NCBI GenBank assembly: GCA_965644315.1
Contig: CBFFRQ010000048.1
Coordinates: 62,001-126,000, forward strand
DNA length: 64,000 bases
Source: Caecitellus pseudoparvulus
Taxonomy: Eukaryota; Bigyra: Bicosoecida
Reading direction: 5' to 3'
The position numbers and the translations under genes were made by a program. Every line of letters begins with the position of its first letter. Positions within the stretch are counted from its first letter, which is position 1. The notes beneath the pieces were generated by a model that had not been told where the DNA came from, did not search any database, and saw only the letters and a program-made list of their open reading frames with translations. Below are positions 8,518 to 18,863 of this stretch, one piece after another.

Positions 8518-11133
8518 TCAACCCAAACTCCTTGTACCCGCTGGAAGACTGCTGGCACACTCGAGGCTGCTGCTTGCCCCGCTGGACAAGCCAAGCGCTT
8601 GCTCCAGCGTCGCCCACTCCGCCGGCTTCGTCACTACCACGTCTGCGCCCGCCTCCAGAAACTCCGCACGGTCACTCCCAATGGCGTTGCCTGTCAAACC
8701 CACCACATGCCCGGTGTACCCCGCCTCACGCATCTTCCGCACCGCAGCCACGCCTGACAACACGGGCATGGAGTTGTCCAGCGTCACGTGGGTCGGCAGC
8801 TGCCCCTCCCCGCCCAGCGCAGCCAGCACCAAGTCCACAGCTGCCTGCCCATCTCGCGCTTTGGACAGGCTGGCAGGGTGCAGCTTGCGCTGCAGCAGTC
8901 GACTCAGCACTCGCAGTGTCGTGGAATCGTCGTCCACCACTAGCAAATGCATGCGACCACCTGGAGCTCGGCCCCGCCCCACCCCTTGCTCTGAGCTGGC
9001 CATGCCTGTGGATGAGCCGCTCGGCACGGCAGACACGCCACTCGCACTCGACACAGACGGCACAGGCAGCCCCTTGTCGTGTGGCGCCTGCTTCGTTGGC
9101 GCAACACGCACGCCCACAGCACCGGCAGGGGGCTTGGCTGGTGTGCCGCCGCTGCACCGCACCCACACCTGTGCCTTCACCGTGAACGCCGTCCCCTTCC
9201 CCAGGCCCTCGCTGTCCACCGTCAGGTTGCCCCCGTGCAGCAGCATGGCACGGCGTGAGATGTTCAGGCCCAGCCCCGTGCCCTCCTCCCCCGTGTGCAG
9301 GCGGGAGAACGGCACGAAGATGCTCGCCTGCTCCTCCCGCGTCATGCCCCGCCCATCGTCCGACACACACACCTCCAGCATCGCCACCGTCCAGCCGTCA
9401 CCAGGCGGCGCCGTCAGCCCCCCTGTCCCCTCCTCTACTGGCCCACCCCCCTGACAGCATGACCGGCCGCCACCCCCTGCCACACCAGCCCCGCTCTGGA
9501 CACCTGCACTTGCGCCGAAGCCTCCCTGCAACTGCAGCGCCACTTCAACGTGCCCACCACGAGGGGTGTACTTGGATGCGTTGTCCAGCAAGTTCAACAC
9601 GGCCTGCCGCACACGCATGCCGTCACCGTACACTTGCACCTCGCCGCATGACTTCAAGCCCCGCCCATCCACTCGCCCCTCGCCCAGCCGCAAAGCCACA
9701 CCCACCGCCGCAAAGGAAGGCGCAGACAGCCGCCCAATGTCCCCCCACCACCCACACAGGTCAAACACGCCACCTCGCAGCTCCTGTGCGCCTGCCTCCA
9801 GACGCGCCATGTCAAGCGTGCGATCCATGAGTGCCTTGATGTGTTTCAGCGCGGCGCGCACTTCTCCCACTGCTGCTCGCCGCTGGCCCTGCACACCCAG
9901 CCAGTCAGGCACGTCAACCTGCCCCACCTCCCGTGTGATGTCGTGACCACTGCCGCCCTTCACGTGCACGTCTGGAGGGGCAAGGGCTGCCCTGCCAGGG
10001 GAGACGGCGCCGCGCAACGTCGCCTTGCCTTGGTCCACTTCCCCCTCGCTTTCCAGGGACTCCACCTCCTCCAGGGACAGGATGGCGACGTTGGCCGGCA
10101 CACGCACCTCGTGGGACAAGTACCGCAGGAAGGAGTGCAGGGACGCGGCACGGGTCGCCTCGGCCAGCAGCAACTGAGCGTACACTGCTGCCGGTACAAA
10201 TACGCCGAGGACGTGGGACCCCACGAAGAAGCCGACCAAAGCAAACTTGTCAATGGATGCTCTGGTGATCAAAGCGATGAGTAGTGACAGCACTGCACCA
10301 ATGCCGCCAGCATTCGCAGCTGTGACAAAGGTCCTATGCAAGGTGGTGCTCCTGAACGTCAATACTCTGGAAACTTGTGCTACGAGGACAAGAAGCATCT
10401 GCAGCGCACGGATGAAGGGGCGCCCACTCCCTTTCAAAGTCGAGCAGCCGTCAGCCTGTTCCTGACTGTCGCACACTGTGAACGACACTTCCACACCCAG
10501 GACACAGGAATACAGGACTATCCATGCACGCCAATCCATCACAGTGCGGATCAGTCCCTGAACCCACCCACTTCTCCGCCGTGCAGGGGAGCCTGAGTTC
10601 GGATGCCGCTTGATCGTGCCAACTTCCTCAGCCTTCGCCAAAGTATCGTCCACGAACTGCAAAAGGATCGGAGCTCCGAACAACAGAGGGTTGGCTGACG
10701 TGGGGCCAGCGAGAATCGCAAAGACAACCCCTGATGCAAGGCCTGTTGGGCGAAGCGATGGTGCCAGCAGCACGATCGAAACAGCAAACACGGCTGCGCC
10801 CGTGTACAGCCAGAAAGTGGAGATCAGCCAACGCATGCGGGCCAGCAGCGCCTTGCCGCCACTCGGGCGCCTTCGCGAAGCTGCCCCGGCGCCTTGCCCG
10901 GACTGCCCGCTCTCCCACGCCACCAGCAGCAACCCCACCACTATGAGTGCAACTGCGACTTGCAGGGCTATGTCTGCGCGCACTTGAGGCCCCGCATCTG
11001 CGTAGCGCTCTTTTGTGGAAGGCGCATCTTCGGCCTGCAACACACGCGAAATTCCGCAGGCTGTCAAGACCAACGTGGCAAGAAGAATAGGTCCCGCAAG
11101 CTCCCTCGCCACTGTAGCAGGGGAGAACACCAT
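8518..11133 (-). CDS. Membrane-bound hybrid histidine kinase with receiver domain
   Basis: A single 871-residue reading frame starts at 11133. The first 320 residues carry about six to eight hydrophobic segments, for example ALIVVGLLLVAWE and VFAILAGPTSANPLLF. The HisKA H-box is YLSHEVRVP with phospho-acceptor His341. The ATPase domain has the N-box VLNLLDNASKYTP (about 510), the G1 box DDGRGM (about 590) and GTGLGLN (about 620). A low-complexity linker leads to a receiver domain, HLLVVDDDSTTLRVLSR, with acceptor Asp786 in TLDNSMPV and the conserved Lys in VTKPAEW. All catalytic motifs are intact, so it should autophosphorylate and relay to its own receiver. The ligand and downstream His-phosphotransfer protein are unknown. 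No recognised sensor domain (CHASE, PAS, GAF) was seen, so the membrane part may be the sensor. Confidence 0.88.
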   Translation of the reverse strand: MVFSPATVARELAGPILLATLVLTACGISRVLQAEDAPSTKERYADAGPQVRADIALQVAVALIVVGLLLVAWESGQSGQGAGAASRRRPSGGKALLARMRWLISTFWLYTGAAVFAVSIVLLAPSLRPTGLASGVVFAILAGPTSANPLLFGAPILLQFVDDTLAKAEEVGTIKRHPNSGSPARRRSGWVQGLIRTVMDWRAWIVLYSCVLGVEVSFTVCDSQEQADGCSTLKGSGRPFIRALQMLLVLVAQVSRVLTFRSTTLHRTFVTAANAGGIGAVLSLLIALITRASIDKFALVGFFVGSHVLGVFVPAAVYAQLLLAEATRAASLHSFLRYLSHEVRVPANVAILSLEEVESLESEGEVDQGKATLRGAVSPGRAALAPPDVHVKGGSGHDITREVGQVDVPDWLGVQGQRRAAVGEVRAALKHIKALMDRTLDMARLEAGAQELRGGVFDLCGWWGDIGRLSAPSFAAVGVALRLGEGRVDGRGLKSCGEVQVYGDGMRVRQAVLNLLDNASKYTPRGGHVEVALQLQGGFGASAGVQSGAGVAGGGGRSCCQGGGPVEEGTGGLTAPPGDGWTVAMLEVCVSDDGRGMTREEQASIFVPFSRLHTGEEGTGLGLNISRRAMLLHGGNLTVDSEGLGKGTAFTVKAQVWVRCSGGTPAKPPAGAVGVRVAPTKQAPHDKGLPVPSVSSASGVSAVPSGSSTGMASSEQGVGRGRAPGGRMHLLVVDDDSTTLRVLSRLLQRKLHPASLSKARDGQAAVDLVLAALGGEGQLPTHVTLDNSMPVLSGVAAVRKMREAGYTGHVVGLTGNAIGSDRAEFLEAGADVVVTKPAEWATLEQALGLSSGASSSLECASSLPAGTRSLG

Positions 11134-11519
11134 TGATTAACCGTTGTTTGTAGCTTGCGCTCTTGCAGGCTTGCAGAGCAGCGAGGCAAGGCTTTGATGG
11201 AGCGCGTGTGTGCTGGATGCGGACTTGGCAGCGCTCCTCGCAGCGCGGCCTGGCTTCAAAGCTAGCGCTCACCCAGCGTGCGTAACAGAGTGGGGTGGAC
11301 TACGGACCATACTCTGACGACAAGAGGGTGCACATGACCCCGGAATGAGTTGTGGGCGGCAACACTCTCAGTGAGCGACTACGTCAAGTTCACCCCCACA
11401 TACACTTTGTCGCCATCCCACACAATCCCTTGGTGAAACAAGATCGCTGGTGAATGAGGAGAGCACCTTTTGATCTTAATGCATGTATCAGCTGATCCCT
11501 TGCTGGAGACCATAGAAGA
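11134..11519. promoter_or_regulatory. Shared upstream region of histidine kinase and four-helix protein genes
   Basis: This 386-bp stretch lies between divergent starts at 11133 (minus) and 11520 (plus). It is noticeably AT-richer than the coding DNA around it. No further gene is visible. Confidence 0.4.
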
Positions 11520-12206
11520 ATGCTTCGCCAACAGCTGTTTAGTACTGCCAGGAAGCGGCTGGACACGCTCTTCCTACTGCATGCCGTCATTTCGATTCTG
11601 GAGGGAGGTGTAGCCTTTCTCCTCCCACATTTCTGGCAGCACATTCTCATATACTATGAGGGCGACTCCGTCGCCCATGCTGGAGGCAAGGCTCGCATTG
11701 CGCACATCATAACACGGCTGTATGGTGCGTGCGTGCGTTTCGGCTGAAACGGCAGCCAAGCGAGACCGCCTCACCTGGCCCTTTCCCAACCGCAGGATCG
11801 CTGATCCTGGTCCAGGGGTGGTTTGTATGGAACCTTCGAAAGGTTGAGAATGCTGCTTTCCGCAAGGCCGTCGTACAAGGTGCGAGTGCTTGGTATACGT
11901 TGACTCGGGCGGTCTGGTCTCACGCGTGATTTGCCACTGCTCCCCCGCAGGCTACTCTGTGCTCTTTTTCCTGAGCGGGGCGACTTTGTTGCGTGCACAA
12001 TTGACAGACGATGATGGGACTATGAGTGGCATGAATTGGTGCGCTGTGCTCAGTCCAGACCAGCACACAAGCGCACTGTGCACCTTGTGCCTCTCCCATG
12101 CAGGCTCAACATCACACTGTTCTTCGGGTTGTGTGCCTACTACGCGTACTTCGTTGTTGTGGAGCCCATCAAGGTGTTTCAGGGCATCGGCAAGTCCTTC
12201 TCTTGA
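11520..12206 (+). CDS. Small four-helix membrane protein of unknown function
   Basis: Four exons (11520-11724, 11796-11879, 11951-12038, 12104-12206) join in frame through introns of 71, 71 and 65 bp and give 159 residues. Three introns are phase-compatible, and the protein is continuous across each, which supports the model. Hydrophobic segments are LFLLHAVISILEGGVAFLLP, SLILVQGWFVWNL, GYSVLFFLSGATLL and ITLFFGLCAYYAYFVVV. Conserved-looking residues are RLYG before helix 2 and QGW inside it, a pattern I associate with small uncharacterised tetraspan proteins of protists. No catalytic motif is present. The gene converges on separase with only 24 bp between the stop codons. Confidence 0.72.
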
Positions 12207-12230
12207 GCTTTGCTTGTGAAATGCATGTCT

Positions 12231-15200
12231 TCACCCGCTGCCCAAAGTCCGCCGCACGTGTCGGCCGTAGACCACCAGCGATCCTCCCGTTAAGTTCGGC
12301 AGCTTGCAGGCCACCCGGCTGCCTTGGATGGCTTGCACCAAGCAGTCCCTGTCCCCAAACAACCATGCCTTCAAAATTGCCTCCGCGAAGCGGTCCTCAT
12401 CCCCGCCCGTGACGTCCCACAAATTCCCAGCCACTGCCGTGCTGCCTGCGCACAAGAACGCCAGCGCAGCCCCTGCCGGGCCACCGACCCCCTCCACCCT
12501 CAGGCGTCCACTGCTACAGCCCATGAGCAGAGCTACGATGGGAGCTGGGTTAAGAGACCTTCCCAGCAGCGCTGCGGGCGCATACGCTTCGCCTGAGCCG
12601 TGCCCAGCATACACGAAGATATGCCCAGAGGCTGCCGTGGCCATGTACTGGGCTGCAGCTGACGAGCCTGCCGTTGCCTTCCATGCTGCCCCTGGGCGAC
12701 TTGCGATGGCGTCCAGCACAGGAGTAAGTGCTTCCTGGGTTCCTGGCAAGTCCTCGCCTGGGTTGACGCAGTGGCCGCCGGAGAGCTGTGTCACAGCGCC
12801 CGGCGCAAGGGCTGTGAGGGTGGCGGCGGCGGCACAAGGCAGCCGTGACACCATCCAGTCCCGCCCTGCCCACACCGCCTCGAAGGGAATGTGTTGAAGG
12901 ACTGGGCAGAGCATGATGGTGAAGGAAGGGCATGTCTCCACAGTGCCGGCGATGGACTCGGGGGCTGGTGCCGCCGCCATGGCCTCGGACAGGCGCTCCT
13001 GCAGCTCCGCCTTGCGGCCTTTTGTGGGAAGCTTCAGCTCCGCCAGGGCCTCTCGCAGATCCACCACACGCATGGCAGCGATGTCTTCTGCGCTGTGCAG
13101 CGGAGCTGAGGCATCAGCAGGGCTTGCAGCTGAGCCTCCATCAGCGCGCCCATCACTGTGCTGGGGGAGCATGTCCTCCAGCACGTCCGCAAGGGGCTGC
13201 GCAAGCACTTGGACTGCCGTCACCAGCTGCTCATCGATGCGCTGGCGCTCTTTCCACCACCTGGCACGCTGGGCAGGTGTCCAGGAGACAGCACTGGCAG
13301 CAGCCGCACTTGTCAACCCCGAAGATATCACCGATTCTCGAGACTGCTGCAGGGCTTCACCCACCTCTTTGAGCGCGGAGCAGACGAGCCCAGCTTCTGT
13401 TGGAAGCCACTGCTTGTACATGGCTGATAAAGCCGTCACATGGCCACCCCTGCTGCTCCTCGTGTCAAGCATGGCTAGGGTCGGCCCTTCCACGCCTGAG
13501 GCGAGCATGACACCGCAGCCACTGGGCGTTGAAACGGCACAGACATCCGCTGCTCCAAGCAGTGCCACGCGCATGGCGCCGTCATCCACCTCCACAGCAG
13601 CAGGGGACACCACCAACGCCTCTGGTTCCGTCAGAATGCACTGCGTCCACTCTGCGGCGGCTGGCAGCTCACGCCGCACCAACATGCGAGCCAGGGTGTG
13701 ATCTGCAACGGCACCGCAGGCCAGCACCAGGCAGCCATAAGTGAGCGGGGCGTCTGCACGACCCACTGCGGCTGCCAACGCCTGTGCCAAATGCTGGGTG
13801 GCCAGGCAGTCCCCCCGCCGCCAAGCCAGCAGCAGAGCTGCCTTCAAGCTACCACCCATGACTTCTACAGGCACGCTGACACCTGCACCGGCGCCCACAC
13901 TGGCGCACTCTGTCTCACACTCCAGGTCAGCAGTACTACCCTCAATCCCTGCCTCGAAGGTTGCCTGGCAGATGGCGCCATCCCATGGTGCGCTGTCGCT
14001 GCCCCAAGAGGCACTGCCCGTCCCCAGCAGTGTCAGCACAGCAGGCAGGGGGTGGCGCAAGACCGGGCAAGTGGGTGCAGCCGCCGGCTGCCAAGCGCAA
14101 GCAGCACGCTGCAACGCGTCCTCGGCTCCTCGAGGCAAGCCCAGAGCTGCTGCCAGCGCAGCAGCGTCCGCATCTGGCATGCCCCGCTGCAGCAGGGCCC
14201 TGGCAAGGGCAGAAGCCACCTCCTCAACCAGCCCAGACACTCGTGGCCCTGCTTTGAGTCCCACAGCGAGCAGCACTTGCGCACTTGCTCCCCATAGCTC
14301 CAAAGCGCGCAGGCCGTCAAGCGAGTCTGGGGCCTTGAGATGCTCGACCAGAGCAGCTATGGCAGCCTTGGCGTGTGCCGCCGCGGGAGCCCAGCGGAAA
14401 GATAGCACCGCAGCCTCCGCCACTGCCACTGCACTCGCGGCGACCGGCAGCTGGTGAAGACGTTCGGGGACTTTGGCCCCACTCGACAACACAGCCTTCC
14501 CGCGGGCAGCCCGAGCCAGCGTGAGCGCCTGCACCGCCCGCGCATTCATGTCCACAGATGGGCAGGCATGCCCCAGTTGCAGGGCTTTCACGGCGTAGGT
14601 CTCGGCAGCGGCGGAACACCCCACTTGTGCGAGGGTGGCCGAAGCACAGAGCAGGGCACGGTGCAGGGCCAGGGTGTGCAGCCAGGGAGAGGACAGCGGG
14701 CAAGAGCCAGTTGCATCCCCCAGCATGGCGCTGGTGCTGTGCAAGTTGCTCCAAAGGCGTGCCAAGCACGTCGCACGCGCCTCTGCGACGATGGACGGAG
14801 GCCATCCCTCAGCGACCGGGCCCTTCAACCAGGCGACGCTTTGCTCCAGCACTTGCACCAGGGGCGTCAGACTTGTGCAGGGGCTCTCGCATAATGCAGG
14901 GCTGTCAGGAGACTGGGCGGGGGTGCCGGCGAAACGCACGGCGCCTCGGACACGTCGGCGGCAGGTCGCAGGTGCTGGCTGGTGCTCCTCTGTGGCGTCT
15001 GCGAAACGCAAGACGCGCCCGGCTGGAGAAGAAGCCCGACACTCCCTGCCTGGCGTCGTGGCAGGCAGCGCCACCCGACTGGGTCTCGCGGCCCCAGCCC
15101 CGCCCTCCACATCCTCCCCCTCGTCGATGTCCACCATGTCAAATAGGCGCCGGGCCGTGTCGTCGTCAACAGGCGCCATGCCAGGCCCCGCTTCCGCCGG

Positions 15201-18200
15201 TGTAGCGTGCTGCAACGGCGGTGCCACGCCTCCGTCCGCCGTGCCGAACTGAATGCGCCGGGTGGGAGTGCCGCCTCCGCGCGCCTGGCGGCTAGCAGCC
15301 GCTTCACACGCGCCGCAAGCAGCTTGCAGTACCGGTTCGGCAGCAGCAAGCACTTCACGCGAAACGTACCGCGCTGCAAAGTATGCCAGCACCGCCACGA
15401 GGGCTGGGAGCAGATGCAGGCCGCAGCCAGACTCAGAGGAAGTCTGCCCGCCCTCTCGAGCTGCAGCAACCAGCCGCTGCACCATGGGCAGACAGCTGGC
15501 CTGCGAAGCAGCGGAAGGCAGCATCATCCAGCCCGCGATGGCAGAGCAAGCGCTCTGCACCGCTCTTGGCAGCTCACCTGAGTTTGCGGCGTCAACAGCG
15601 GCATCTGCCGCCGCGAGCACCCACCGCACGCCGCCAGCGGGGAGGGAGTCCTCCCCCACCAGTGCCAGCTGGTCAGGCTGGCACATGGCTGCTGCCCACC
15701 ACATGTGTCCCACTGCCTTCCCGCCATCCACAGAAGCCAGGGAGGCCAGGCAGGCACTCTCCAACTTGACTGCGTCTGCCAGCGTGTCCGGGCTCCAAGG
15801 AGCAGTCATGGCGATGGAGGAGGCAGCGTACAGCCGCGGGAGCAGGAGGGCCATGCGAGACGCACCAGGGTCCTGCCCAGCCACCGCCGCTCCGGCAGTG
15901 CATGGGACAAAGGCGGCTGGGGCGCGGAGCAGCCACTGAAGTGTGGGCAGGGCGCCCACTGTGCGCGGACTGAGGGAGGTGGAGGACCCTTGCACAGAGG
16001 CTTCGGCTCCCCCCGTCACGCTGTGGTCTGCCTCAGAAAGGATGGTGCCCGTGTCTCCTCGCCGCAGCCAGGCAGGCAACGCGCCGCCCTGAGTCGCCAG
16101 TACTCCCGCTGAAAGCCGCGTGGAGGTATGCCACAGGATCTGCCGCACCCGCCCTGCGATCCCCGGCTTCTTGGTTGCCAGAGCAATGGCTTCGCACAGG
16201 CGAGCTTGGCGCATGGATGCGTCGGTCGCTGCTGCCGTGAGCGCTCTCTGCACGGCTTTCACCATGGTCGGCGGAAGGGTGCGCGTCTGTCCTCCTTTCT
16301 CACAGCCACCGCCCACCTTGAGCGTCTCACTCAGCGCTGCCGTCACGTCGTGTGGCGCCGACCATGTTGCCAAGGCGCCGCTGACACGAGAAATCTGGTG
16401 CACTGCGGCGGACGCCAGGGCCTCTCCGCCGCTGGGCGTGTGGCCCTCTGCTGCGACTCCAAGGCTCTGAACTGCTTCAAATGCCTGCCGTGGCAGGGCT
16501 GCCAGGCTGCTTGCCGTGGACGCCGGTGGCGCCTGACCTGGCTGGTGCGTCAAGACCGCCAACATGCTCAGCGCTGAGATGTCGGCGGCGGACAGGCCGG
16601 TGCTGCTCCAGCTGCACACGTCCACAAACTTCCCAGCCAGCGGCTTGGGTGCTGGAGCCTCCAAAGTGTCGGCTTGCTCGCAGCCCACCAAGGCATCACA
16701 GGCCACCCGGACCAGGCGCTGGCTGGGCGAGGCCAGCGATGCCGCCGCCCCAGCTCCGGCTTCAGCGCAGCGCCAGGCAAAGGCCAAGCCGGCCGCGGTG
16801 ACAGCCTGAGACGGAAGAGGCCTCCCCGCCCCATCCAGCACCGCCTTGTGCAAGCAGGTGGCCAGAGACGTGTACTGCTTGCTGACGGTGCTACGCAGCA
16901 GTGTGCGGCGGCTGGCATCACACTGCCCAGCAGCCAAGCCAGACAGCGCACAGAGGCGCACAGCGTGGGCTGCGACGCTGAGGGGCACGCTCGCCTGCGC
17001 AAAGTGTCCTCCATCGTACAGCGCCTTGCTCACGTTGTGCGCGGCGGTTGCGATGGTCGCAGCGCAGTCGAAGCCCGAGCTGCCCCCCGCACAAGCCGCA
17101 CTGCTCGCAGCCCTGCACAGGTACTGCATGGCCTTCTGCAAGTGGTGGGCCGTGGCATCGCTGCCGCCCTCCACACCTGCTGCATCCACCACAGCCTCTT
17201 CCTCGTCCTCCTCCTCCACCTGACCGGCGAAGGAGCAGTGCACACTCTGCCCGGCGCACAAACGCATGCGGGCCATGCGTGCGAGGGCGGCTCCCAGGCC
17301 GCTCTCGGCCTCGTTCACGCTGAGCTGCCGCATAGAGCGGTCTGAGTGCACCTTGAAGGCGGCGGCAGCATCCGGTTGCACCCTGCTCAGGGGCAGGGCC
17401 GGGTCTCCTCCCCCCCCACCCTGCACGAGTGCCTCACAGGCGGATGGCAGGCCGTGGCCAGGCTGCAGGGCTCTGGACGCGATGGGCGTGCCCAGAGCGC
17501 TTCGCACGCTGCTCTGCAGCTTGAGCGCAATGGCAAACCCCTTCTCCAAGAGCGACCACCAGTTCTGCGTGGGGTCGGCATCCTTGCCCGTCGTGCCCGT
17601 TCCTCGCCGGCTGTCTGTTGGTGCTGCGAAGGCTGGTGTGGCCGCAGCAACACGCCGCAGCGCAGCAGGCGTCTTGGGAGCTCGACTGGCGAAGCTACGG
17701 CCTGGCGTGGCGGTGGCAGAACGGCAAGGCGTCGTGGTGGCGCTCGACCTGCCGCCTGTGGCCGGTGCCGCAGATGGCGGCCACATGTACTGTGCCCGCA
17801 CCACGGTGGGGGGCGCTGGCGTCGCCAGAGCTGCCAACACACCTTCCTCGGTGTCTGTGGGCGACACGGTTGTTCCAGAGCCTGCTGAGGAGGCTCCTGG
17901 CTCTGCGCCTTGCAGCCAGGCAGCATACGCTTCAGGCGCCCACAGCCCGACGCCGACCAGAGGTCGCGCCTCCCAGAACGCCAGCATCTTGTGCAGCGAT
18001 TCAATGCAGGCGCCGTGGGCCAAGCCCGCCTGGAGGATGCTCGCCGACGCCCCAGACACCTCCTCCCGCTGGGGCAACGCCGGGCAGCCTGCCAAGGTGG
18101 CGAGCCCTCGTCGGGTGCAGGCGAAAGCATCAGCACAGGCGGTGGCAAAGTCTGCCTGGGACCCCTGCCCCGCCAGGAGAGCATCTTCCTCCCGGGAAGC

Positions 18201-18863
18201 GCGAGTCAGGGCAGCCAGGGCCCCGGACATGCAGGCGTCCGACGCTGCCGCAGCCGCGTGCCAGGTGGCCAGGGTGGCCACGGCAGGCTTGGGCAACTTG
18301 GGGTGTGACGCCGCAATGCTGCCGGCAATCAGGGGCACCAAGTGGGACATGGCTGCGCTGTGCACGTCGCTGGAAGCCCCTGTGCTCGCCAGTAGCGCTA
18401 GGCAGCCTTCGCCCAGGCGTCGAAGCCGCTCAGATTCGGGGTGGCCTTGCAGCTTGCCAATTTGTCGCAGCGCTCGGGCACACAGGGCGCTTGCGTCATC
18501 CCACGCCTGCCCGCACCATGCCTCCGCGATGCTGCCTTGTTTGTCGCTGCAGTTGATCACCTTGGAAGACTGGAGAGCTGAGCCTCGAGGCGCAGGCGCC
18601 ACTGACTTGGGCAAGCAGCAGCTTCGAACTGTGACCCACGCGCACTGTGCTGCTGCGAGCACCTGCCCCGCATCCATGAGCACCCGCATGACTTGCACTG
18701 CAAGTTTTTCAAGTTGGCCGGGTTTTGTCTTGAGCAGCTGCTTTAGCGAGTGCAGCACAACCAACGCCCGTGGGAGCTCCGCGGAATTTGCTGTGCAGGC
18801 ATGGGTGTTGTCGATCGTGGCTGTGAAGTCTGAGGTGCCGTCGTTCAGACTCACCATGGTCAA
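12231..18863 (-). CDS. ESP1: Separase (caspase-like cohesin protease) with a SAP-like module
   Basis: A single 2210-residue reading frame. The C-terminus carries the clan CD protease signature of separases: catalytic His2088 in YAGHGSGEAY and catalytic Cys2116 in LMGCSSGRL, followed by FLCAGSTAVAGNLWDVT. Separase cleaves the cohesin kleisin at anaphase onset. The 1900 residues upstream are Ala-rich and helical, as in the alpha-solenoid of other separases, and the total length matches the family. At about 1928-1962 lies RVVDLREALAELKLPTKGRK, which fits the SAP (SAF-A/B, Acinus, PIAS) DNA-binding motif; this is not a usual separase part. Several Pro/Ser/Thr-rich linkers with Arg-Arg-Ser/Thr sites could be regulatory. 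No intron is needed over 6.6 kb. Separase normally needs securin, which I do not see in this window. Confidence 0.88.
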   Translation of the reverse strand: MTMVSLNDGTSDFTATIDNTHACTANSAELPRALVVLHSLKQLLKTKPGQLEKLAVQVMRVLMDAGQVLAAAQCAWVTVRSCCLPKSVAPAPRGSALQSSKVINCSDKQGSIAEAWCGQAWDDASALCARALRQIGKLQGHPESERLRRLGEGCLALLASTGASSDVHSAAMSHLVPLIAGSIAASHPKLPKPAVATLATWHAAAAASDACMSGALAALTRASREEDALLAGQGSQADFATACADAFACTRRGLATLAGCPALPQREEVSGASASILQAGLAHGACIESLHKMLAFWEARPLVGVGLWAPEAYAAWLQGAEPGASSAGSGTTVSPTDTEEGVLAALATPAPPTVVRAQYMWPPSAAPATGGRSSATTTPCRSATATPGRSFASRAPKTPAALRRVAAATPAFAAPTDSRRGTGTTGKDADPTQNWWSLLEKGFAIALKLQSSVRSALGTPIASRALQPGHGLPSACEALVQGGGGGDPALPLSRVQPDAAAAFKVHSDRSMRQLSVNEAESGLGAALARMARMRLCAGQSVHCSFAGQVEEEDEEEAVVDAAGVEGGSDATAHHLQKAMQYLCRAASSAACAGGSSGFDCAATIATAAHNVSKALYDGGHFAQASVPLSVAAHAVRLCALSGLAAGQCDASRRTLLRSTVSKQYTSLATCLHKAVLDGAGRPLPSQAVTAAGLAFAWRCAEAGAGAAASLASPSQRLVRVACDALVGCEQADTLEAPAPKPLAGKFVDVCSWSSTGLSAADISALSMLAVLTHQPGQAPPASTASSLAALPRQAFEAVQSLGVAAEGHTPSGGEALASAAVHQISRVSGALATWSAPHDVTAALSETLKVGGGCEKGGQTRTLPPTMVKAVQRALTAAATDASMRQARLCEAIALATKKPGIAGRVRQILWHTSTRLSAGVLATQGGALPAWLRRGDTGTILSEADHSVTGGAEASVQGSSTSLSPRTVGALPTLQWLLRAPAAFVPCTAGAAVAGQDPGASRMALLLPRLYAASSIAMTAPWSPDTLADAVKLESACLASLASVDGGKAVGHMWWAAAMCQPDQLALVGEDSLPAGGVRWVLAAADAAVDAANSGELPRAVQSACSAIAGWMMLPSAASQASCLPMVQRLVAAAREGGQTSSESGCGLHLLPALVAVLAYFAARYVSREVLAAAEPVLQAACGACEAAASRQARGGGTPTRRIQFGTADGGVAPPLQHATPAEAGPGMAPVDDDTARRLFDMVDIDEGEDVEGGAGAARPSRVALPATTPGRECRASSPAGRVLRFADATEEHQPAPATCRRRVRGAVRFAGTPAQSPDSPALCESPCTSLTPLVQVLEQSVAWLKGPVAEGWPPSIVAEARATCLARLWSNLHSTSAMLGDATGSCPLSSPWLHTLALHRALLCASATLAQVGCSAAAETYAVKALQLGHACPSVDMNARAVQALTLARAARGKAVLSSGAKVPERLHQLPVAASAVAVAEAAVLSFRWAPAAAHAKAAIAALVEHLKAPDSLDGLRALELWGASAQVLLAVGLKAGPRVSGLVEEVASALARALLQRGMPDADAAALAAALGLPRGAEDALQRAACAWQPAAAPTCPVLRHPLPAVLTLLGTGSASWGSDSAPWDGAICQATFEAGIEGSTADLECETECASVGAGAGVSVPVEVMGGSLKAALLLAWRRGDCLATQHLAQALAAAVGRADAPLTYGCLVLACGAVADHTLARMLVRRELPAAAEWTQCILTEPEALVVSPAAVEVDDGAMRVALLGAADVCAVSTPSGCGVMLASGVEGPTLAMLDTRSSRGGHVTALSAMYKQWLPTEAGLVCSALKEVGEALQQSRESVISSGLTSAAAASAVSWTPAQRARWWKERQRIDEQLVTAVQVLAQPLADVLEDMLPQHSDGRADGGSAASPADASAPLHSAEDIAAMRVVDLREALAELKLPTKGRKAELQERLSEAMAAAPAPESIAGTVETCPSFTIMLCPVLQHIPFEAVWAGRDWMVSRLPCAAAATLTALAPGAVTQLSGGHCVNPGEDLPGTQEALTPVLDAIASRPGAAWKATAGSSAAAQYMATAASGHIFVYAGHGSGEAYAPAALLGRSLNPAPIVALLMGCSSGRLRVEGVGGPAGAALAFLCAGSTAVAGNLWDVTGGDEDRFAEAILKAWLFGDRDCLVQAIQGSRVACKLPNLTGGSLVVYGRHVRRTLGSG

